Source: Paenibacillus sp. D2_2
GTDB taxonomy: Bacteria > Bacillota > Bacilli > Paenibacillales > Paenibacillaceae
NCBI RefSeq assembly: GCF_031199965.1
Contig: NZ_CP133605.1
Location: 4,186,501-4,250,500 of the forward strand
Reading direction: 5' to 3'
Length of the DNA stretch: 64,000 nt
Shown here: positions 58,462-64,000 of the stretch, piece after piece
Numbering within the stretch: the stretch's first letter is position 1
Layout: each line of letters begins with the position of its first letter
Notes under the pieces: generated by a model
What the model saw: only the letters and a program-made list of their open reading frames with translations
Told to the model about the DNA's origin: nothing
The model's database searches: none
Translations under genes and position numbers: made by a program

Positions 58462-59574
58462 TTAGTTTCTTCCTGCGAGCCAAGCGATCAAGCGATGATT
58501 GATTTGCTCTTCCGAGTAATCTGGGAATAGATTCGCGGCAATCACCATATCGTACAAACGCTCTAAAGGTTCGCGAGGGTCTGCCTTCTTCGCCTTCGCG
58601 TCATTCTTCAGTAAATTCCATGTATCGAGAACGAAGGAACGGTAGTGAACATCCTGTTTGCTGAAGAAGTCATGCAGTCCGGCTACATCGGTGAGGAATT
58701 CTGCACCGAAGCGCTGTTCCACATCACCACGTAGTAAGGCGATTTCCACTTCATACATCGGACGCTGGGTCTTGGCATCTTTACCTACCCAAGGTGTCTC
58801 AAGGATGAATGGCCGCCCCTGCAATGCCTCATGATGAACAACACGATTGATCGCTTCAAAGCCGATCCAGCCTGTACCGATTGGCGTATGACGGTCCTTG
58901 CCAGCGCCGACTGGATTCTTGCTGTCGTTAATATGAACTACGGCGATGCGATCAAGACCGACTGTCTGATCGAACTTTTGCAGTACGCCATCAAGATCAT
59001 TCACGATATCATAACCTGCATCATGAATATGGCAAGTATCCAGGCAGATCGTCAGCCGTTCATTATGCTCGACCTTATCGATAATCGCCGCGATCTCCTC
59101 GAAGCTGCGTCCAACCTCGGTTCCTTTGCCAGCCATTGTCTCTAGAGCGATATTTACTTCAGTCTCGTCTGTTCCATTTAATACTTCATTCAAGCCTTCG
59201 GCGATCCGCGCTACACCGTATTCCGCATCCTTGTCCGTAAATGCACCGGGATGGAGCACGATATTGCGTACACCGATCGCATGAGTACGGCGTATTTCCT
59301 CCTGCAAGAATTCGACCGCCAACTGATACGTATTAGGTTTATAGGAACCTAAATTGACGATGTATGGGGCATGGACAACGATCTCCTCAATCCCCGCTGC
59401 TTCCATCGCTTCCTTACCTTCCGGCAAATACATCGCATCCATCGGTTTGCGCCGCGTATTTTGTGGAGCACCTGTATATATCATGAAAGAGCTTGAGCCA
59501 TAGGACATAGCTTCCCCAGTTGCGCTTAGTAGACCTTTATCTGAGAATGACACGTGTGAGCCTATTTTCAGCAT
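58462..59574 (-). CDS. nfo: Endonuclease IV with C-terminal extension
   Basis: 370 residues after AAAAGGGG. All metal-site motifs of AP endonuclease IV are present: [63 protein letters not shown] and FILETPW. It nicks DNA 5' of abasic sites in base-excision repair. Ordinary Nfo proteins have 280-300 residues. Here about 80 extra residues follow (from roughly [10 protein letters not shown]), rich in helix and charge ([40 protein letters not shown]). Their role is unknown. Intact. Confidence 0.9.
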   Translation of the reverse strand: MLKIGSHVSFSDKGLLSATGEAMSYGSSSFMIYTGAPQNTRRKPMDAMYLPEGKEAMEAAGIEEIVVHAPYIVNLGSYKPNTYQLAVEFLQEEIRRTHAIGVRNIVLHPGAFTDKDAEYGVARIAEGLNEVLNGTDETEVNIALETMAGKGTEVGRSFEEIAAIIDKVEHNERLTICLDTCHIHDAGYDIVNDLDGVLQKFDQTVGLDRIAVVHINDSKNPVGAGKDRHTPIGTGWIGFEAINRVVHHEALQGRPFILETPWVGKDAKTQRPMYEVEIALLRGDVEQRFGAEFLTDVAGLHDFFSKQDVHYRSFVLDTWNLLKNDAKAKKADPREPLERLYDMVIAANLFPDYSEEQINHRLIAWLAGRN

Positions 59575-59885
59575 TATATTTCCCCTTTTAGACAGTAAAC
59601 CGCTAAACTCCCCTTATTTTAGCTTGATTATACAAATAAATAAAGTCGTGCGGACAAATACAAATCATTTCTTCATAATAATACACTACAAAAAAGAGTC
59701 TACACTCTCGATAAAATTTGGAAAATAAGTTATACTTCATGTCAAGGAAAAGACGCAATTGTACTAAAATAGACATAGTCAGCATCTGTACGGTTATCTT
59801 TATCATATCGACGAAGGGAAGTTTCTTGCAACTCTATCTACCCACCGTGGTATGAGTCATATTCCAAACTGAGGTGATCATTCAA
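59575..59885. other. Intergenic region between divergent nfo and the DUF2621 gene
   Basis: No coding sequence. A TATAAT on the minus strand at 59627-59632, about 53 nt before nfo, is a plausible -10. A TATACT near 59731 could serve the plus-strand gene. Neither has a convincing -35. Confidence 0.35.
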
Positions 59886-60353
59886 ATGATACATACATCG
59901 TTTCAATTTTTAGCCGCAGGCCAGCCCAATCGCTGGTTCATGAATTCTATCGCATTCTGGGGATTCATATTGTTAGGGATGATGTGCATCGGCGGATTTT
60001 TCATGTTCCGCAAGTTCCTGAAAGTGCTGCCCAAGGCAGACGGCAAGTCCAAGCTGGACTGGCAGAACCATTGGGTAGAGACGAGCCGCCATTTATGGGG
60101 TGAGGATAGCAAAGCATTCTTGGATATGCTGGTTCAACCCGTTCCAAGTCCATTCCGTGATATTGCCAAACATTCCATCGCTGCGGAGATTGGTAGAATC
60201 GCACTAGAGGAGAATGCGGACGCTGTTACACAAGCACACTGCATCAAAGGCTATATCTCGGCGACCCCGAAGAGAGATAATAAATTTCTCATCTCTTTTC
60301 TAGAGAAGAATAAGATTGATTATAAGCCCTACCAACATCTAATAAATAAATAA
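59886..60353 (+). CDS. DUF2621 membrane protein
   Basis: 155 residues from the ATG at 59886; GAGGTGATC upstream sits better before it than before the in-frame GTG at 59874. One transmembrane helix (SIAFWGFILLGMMCIGGFFMF) is followed by a cytoplasmic domain (KLDWQNHWVETSRHLWGEDS, PFRDIAKHSIAAEIGRIALEE). This matches the small DUF2621 family of Bacillales (YneK-like). Function unknown; the soluble part resembles a small helical protein with a conserved HLWG segment. Confidence 0.75.
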   Translation: MIHTSFQFLAAGQPNRWFMNSIAFWGFILLGMMCIGGFFMFRKFLKVLPKADGKSKLDWQNHWVETSRHLWGEDSKAFLDMLVQPVPSPFRDIAKHSIAAEIGRIALEENADAVTQAHCIKGYISATPKRDNKFLISFLEKNKIDYKPYQHLINK

Positions 60354-60359
60354 TGTGAT

Positions 60360-60373
60360 AGAGGATGTTCAAA
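60360..60373 (+). repeat. Short match to the end of the MITE-like element
   Basis: AGAGGATGTTCAAA matches the sequence at the outer right end of copy A read on the opposite strand (TAAGAGGATGTTCAAAAAG). Nothing else of the element follows, so it may be a relic or chance. Confidence 0.3.
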
Positions 60374-60447
60374 TAACAGCAACCCTTAGCTATACTTCAG
60401 GCTTATCGGGATGCTGTTTTTATTATCTCAGAAAAGGGGGAAGTAAG

Positions 60448-61431
60448 TTGAAGTATGCAATCCTTGGCGGAAGCGGATTTATTGGCAGCGCTCTTACTCG
60501 ATATTGGCTTAAGCAAAGGCATGAGGTCATAATTGTTACTCGTCGTAACCCGCAGCAACAAGTTCCTCGCAGAGAATCCACGCCGCGACATTTATCCTAC
60601 TACTCATGGAACAATATAGATCAGGACCCTCTCCTGCTCCGGGGGCTGGATGGCATCGTTAATCTGGCTGGCGCGACGATTAGTCAGCGCTGGACCCGAA
60701 GAGCAAAGCAGCAGATTATGGATTCACGCTTACATACAACCCAGGCTTTGGGCCGATGGATCAATATATTGGGGAATGAGGCTCCGAAGGTCATCGTGCA
60801 AGGCTCTGCGGTCGGTAGATACGGCACTTCGCTCACCGAGGAATTTACGGAGCATTCCCCTGGCTCTGCTGCAGACTTCCTTGCTAATGTAACAACCTCA
60901 TGGGAAGAGACGGCGCTGAAGAGCATTCCACACTCGGCCAGTGACCCCCATACGAATCTGGAGATTACGGATAGTACAGGACCACGCCTTGTCCTGCTGC
61001 GAACCGGCGTAGTGTTGGGCAATCGGGGCGGAGCATACCCAATGATGCGGCTCCCTTTCCTGCTCGGAGCCGGCGGTTGAATCGGTACGGGCAAGCAATG
61101 GGTTCCCTGGATTCATATCGATGATATTGTCTCACTTATCGATTACTGTATGACCCATCCGGAAATATCAGGTCCCGTCAATGCAGTAAGTCCAAATTCG
61201 GTAACGAATGAGCAATTTGGACGTACCATCGGTCGTGTTTATCATCGGCCTTTCTGGTTCCCGCTGCCGGCCTTTGTACTTAGAGCCGTGCTAGGTGAAA
61301 TGTCACTACTGCTGCTCGAAGGACAGCGGGTCATTCCACAGACCACTATTTCATCCGGCTTCACATACATCTATCCTTATTTAGAGGAAGCCATCCTAAA
61401 TCTCAAAGACCATACTGCTCATAACATTTAA
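60448..61431 (+). pseudogene. TIGR01777-family epimerase, interrupted by an in-frame TGA
   Basis: The TTG at 60448 follows AAGGGGG. The extended-SDR N-terminus is clear (KYAILGGSGFIGSALTRYW; GLDGIVNLAGATISQRW; QGSAVGRYGTS; LVLLRTGVVLGNRGGAYPMM). At 61078 the frame meets TGA, then continues unbroken in the same frame (IGTGKQWVPWIHIDDIVSLI to the C-terminal DUF1731 part VLGEMSLLLLEGQRVIP), ending at 61431. The expected residue there is usually Lys, Arg or Pro, so CGA to TGA is the simplest change. Unlike the other broken genes in the window this is a substitution. About 327 residues if read through. Confidence 0.78.
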
Positions 61432-61478
61432 TAATCTAGCATCACTGTTTGTTTAGGAATCATTCTCTATAAAAAAAC

Positions 61479-61521
61479 AAAAAGATGACCCCTGTTCAGG
61501 TTCAGACAGGAATCATCTTTT
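61479..61521 (+). terminator. Terminator of the epimerase gene
   Basis: AAAAAGATGA (61479-61488) pairs with TCATCTTTT (61513-61521), with CCTGT/ACAGG pairing inside. A and T tracts on opposite sides allow termination for both convergent genes. Confidence 0.6.
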
Positions 61522-61576
61522 GTTAGTCGCTAGCTCTTTTTATAGTCTTCTTTAATTCTCAATTGTATACAACCTC

Positions 61577-63362
61577 TTATAACGCGTTTCCCATGCATAA
61601 CTTGTAGGTGCTGTCAGCGATCAGAAAGACATCCCCGGTTCTAATGGATATTCCTTATACGGGGCAATAAGCTCCCCTTAAGCAATGTGCCGTTGCGTGA
61701 GCCAAGATCCTTAATACTGCAGCCCTCTTCGCGCACCATCAGCTCGACGTGTGCTCGCGATACGCCTACCGCCCGCTCGACATACCCGGCGACCTCTTCA
61801 GAACGACCAATCACAAAGCTGCCTCGCTTGAGAGTTATAGTTTCAGGTCTATTCTCCTGCTCTCCCTCCGCGCCATATCTCTCGAGACGATAAGCCTCTG
61901 TTGGGGATGGTATTATGGATGGAGCATTCATACGACTTAGCAGCACCGTTGCAGGCTGGGAAATCGGCTCCTCTGCTGCAGTCGACGGGTTTTCTGGGCC
62001 GACAGATACTCTATTCTGTTCCATGGATCGGCCTTGGACCTGCGCTGAAGATCTTGAATTGGACAGGGCTGAAGATTGTTCTGGCTCATCCCTTTGTTGC
62101 CCTAGGTCCATAATTTCCGACCATACCGGCATCTGTCTAAATGTATTCTGATTCGTATCTTGTTTCCGCGAATCGGTAATGTCCTGCCTCACCCATCCTC
62201 CATTCCAAGGCTCCTTCCAGTCTTCTGGTTCACCCTCATCCAGATCTTCATCCCCAGAAGAACGCAGGCTTATGCGACCGATTACTTCAGATACACTTCC
62301 AGTTACCATATCGAATCCGCCCTTGCGAATAAGCAAAAGTGCAACAGCTAGAACAAGAGTTATGCCAATACAAGTATAGAGTCCCCATGAGCTGGGAGCG
62401 TCAAGATACAAGAACTTCCAGCAGAACGCGACGGCCAGCACAACTCCGAGTATATAGTATGTAAATTTGCTGTTTTTTTTCACCAGTTCGCTATCGTCAT
62501 CCATATCGGCAGCAGTGTCGGCAACAGGCGTATTCCACAACCCCGCAGATGGCTGCTCCAGATCGAGATCAGACCGCGCTTTATCATTCCCCCTTCGATT
62601 CATCCCTCCTGCCTTTACAGGATCATGTTGCTGCTTTATAGAGTTTTGTCTATCTAGAGACTTAATCGACGCGGGCCGCTCCGGTGACTGAACGTACTCC
62701 CTAATCATGACCGACGAATCAGACCACTCCCGTCTGGCGCCATTTCCATTAACCAGTTCTATATGTATAGCTTCTGATCTATGTCCGCCCAACAGATCAA
62801 GCAGCATCGTTTTCAGAGTTGATGTGGAAAATAGCTCATCCCCGCAGAAGCTGACAATTCTCTGGATTCCGCTGCCTTCGACAACGGTTACACTGCTCAA
62901 GATACGGGTAATCAAGGTCAACAGTGAAAGACCTAACCGCTCCTGACCAGCCACCGATTCACGTGTAGGAACATAGGTCAGGTACAACATCGCTGAAGCG
63001 AGCGGCTCTTCAACAAATATAAAATCCTCATTAATGATGAAATTATATGGAGACAACATGTACTGATGGCTATCGTCCAATATCACTACAATTTGTAGCA
63101 GCAGACTATAGAACTCCTGCGCGCTCAGCTTGTCATTCTTCAGACATTGGGATAACATGCGCTTGCCGGTAATCTCATAATGAAGACTAACCTCAAAATC
63201 AATCTCACGAAGGTCTAGTGGAAGCAGACCGGGAACCTCCACCGTGGCCAGCATCGTATGCTGAACGCGATTAATATCCTTGGAGTGCAGACCACCTTCA
63301 GCCTTCAAAATCATATAGGTACCGCCATTTCTCATAAAATCAACTTTAAACGCCGGCATCAA
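61577..63362 (-). CDS. DUF6382/FHA-domain membrane protein (frameshifted near its end)
   Basis: About 595 residues. The TTG at 63362 or the ATG at 63359 follows AAGGGGAG. The N-terminal ~200 residues form the DUF6382-type domain (VDFMRNGGTYMILKAEGG; MLSPYNFIINEDFIFV). A polar linker, two membrane helices (YYILGVVLAVAFCWKFLYL; CIGITLVLAVALLLI) and another long linker follow. The C-terminal FHA domain has GSFVIGRSEEV, VSRAHVEL and LGSRNGTLLKG. Missing Gs near 61674 and 61634 truncate it; repair gives GELIAPYKEYPLEPGDVFLI and ADSTYKLCMGNAL to 61577. FHA domains bind phosphothreonine. Its neighbour is a prepilin peptidase, so a Tad-like apparatus is the likely context. Confidence 0.78.
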
Positions 63363-63377
63363 AGACCACTCCCCTTA

Positions 63378-63887
63378 CTAAGAAAAAGTCAAGATCGCAT
63401 ACACAGCTCCTGGGAGAACAGCTAACATAAAAGGCATCTGCAATTGCCTCTTAGCTCCCGCCTGGACCGGGCTTAAACTGTGCAGGATCAAAATTCCGAA
63501 CAAGCTATGCATAACATTGCGAATTCGCATAATAAACTCCCGTCGCAATAGCAATATGAACAATCCAATCACACCCGCAGCTAGAATAGAATACATGAGA
63601 ATGGATAGAGTCAGGCTAACCCCGAGCCACGCCCCAATTGCACCGAACAGCTTAACATCACCTCCCCCTACAGCTCTGAACAGATACATAATGAACATCA
63701 GTACAAAACCAGCTGCAGCCCCCTTTATAGCAAATAGAATTCCGTCCATTCCTCCGGTTACGGCATGATACGATATACCGATAATGAATCCGCTAAGTGT
63801 GATCTTATTAGGTATCTTCATCGATTTGATATCTGTAATGAATGCCGTAATCAGCATAGCTAGACAACCCCAATACTCCAATGCCAT
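63378..63887 (-). CDS. A24-family prepilin peptidase (TadV/CpaA-like)
   Basis: 169 residues with about six membrane helices and no N-methylation domain. Catalytic aspartates are in ITDIKSMKIPN (about residue 19) and the GxGD motif VGGGDVKLFGAIGAWLG (about residue 75). It cleaves leader peptides of type IV or Flp pilins at the membrane. AAGGGGG lies 10 nt upstream. It lies 16 nt from the FHA gene, same strand. The short form matches TadV of Flp/Tad pilus systems. Confidence 0.85.
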   Translation of the reverse strand: MALEYWGCLAMLITAFITDIKSMKIPNKITLSGFIIGISYHAVTGGMDGILFAIKGAAAGFVLMFIMYLFRAVGGGDVKLFGAIGAWLGVSLTLSILMYSILAAGVIGLFILLLRREFIMRIRNVMHSLFGILILHSLSPVQAGAKRQLQMPFMLAVLPGAVYAILTFS

Positions 63888-63942
63888 AGCCGTTTGTCCC
63901 CCTTGTTCAAATCTTGGTTATCAGTACTGCCTGGTTCAGGCA

Positions 63943-64000
63943 TTATTTGCGTGGGCTCTCAACATCGAACTGAGCCGTTGTCTGTAACCCATCCTCGGTC
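63943..64000 (-). CDS. C-terminal end of an unidentified protein (window edge)
   Basis: The minus strand enters the window in an open frame ending TEDGLQTTAQFDVESPRK and a TAA at 63945-63943, 56 nt before the prepilin peptidase start. The spacing suggests the preceding gene of the same operon, perhaps another pilus component. Only 18 residues are visible, so no family can be given. Confidence 0.35.
   Translation of the reverse strand, partial: TEDGLQTTAQFDVESPRK

Noticed and set aside
60448..61431. Selenocysteine at the in-frame TGA of the epimerase
   Set aside because: The family has no cysteine or selenocysteine at this site, no SECIS-like hairpin is evident right after the codon, and a CGA to TGA change explains it.

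Overview
The window looks like a chromosomal segment of a Paenibacillus-type member of the Bacillota. Shine-Dalgarno sites are strong (AAGGAGG, AAGGGGG), with frequent GTG and TTG starts. There is an LplB/YtcP/LipO-type sugar ABC transporter with a membrane-bound AraC regulator, S-layer-homology (SLH) surface proteins and a DUF2621 protein. No rRNA, tRNA, CRISPR array, complete insertion sequence or prophage was seen.

Layout. 0-2.2 kb: a divergent TetR repressor and Gfo/Idh/MocA oxidoreductase around a promoter with two palindromic operators. 2.2-14.6 kb (minus strand): sugar-binding lipoprotein, two permeases, a membrane sensor/AraC regulator, then three secreted proteins built from SLH, cohesin, dockerin and beta-propeller modules. 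This is the most unusual block. 14.9-22.1 kb: an orphan catabolic operon (epimerase, DapA-like aldolase, two-subunit L-serine dehydratase, M20 amidohydrolase, Gfo/Idh oxidoreductase) behind its probable regulator. 22.3-26.1 kb: a hypothetical gene and the cobinamide-salvage/cobalamin genes cobD-cbiZ-cbiB. 26.4-34.6 kb: lipoate ligase, an ABC-2 exporter, two serine hydrolases, a HAD phosphatase and a metallo-hydrolase. 34.8-42.8 kb: a CysA-like ATPase, TetR, YigZ, pgi, a 3-hydroxyisobutyrate-dehydrogenase-like gene, ppnP and tkt. 43.5-57.1 kb: a large envelope-associated cluster (extracytoplasmic protein, ABC-2 transporter, coiled-coil membrane protein, MoxR AAA+ ATPase, DUF58, two vWA membrane proteins). 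57.3-64 kb: purU, nfo, DUF2621, a TIGR01777-type epimerase with an in-frame stop, an FHA-domain protein and a TadV-like prepilin peptidase.

How the parts fit. The surface block suggests a carbohydrate-responsive system in which an SLH anchor displays a cohesin that docks cohesin-dockerin subunits, one carrying a beta-propeller. The 43-57 kb block suggests envelope-complex remodelling by a MoxR/vWA chaperone together with a GldA/F/G-like ABC module. Three families of short intergenic repeats and a MITE-like element with terminal inverted repeats and 10-bp flanking direct repeats punctuate the window.

Caution. About 20 otherwise well-conserved genes are broken by single-base shifts, mostly one missing base in a short G/C or A/T run, spread across unrelated functions. 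This looks more like uncorrected homopolymer errors in a long-read assembly than gene decay. I therefore annotate each such gene over its full extent as a frameshifted CDS and give the position of each break.
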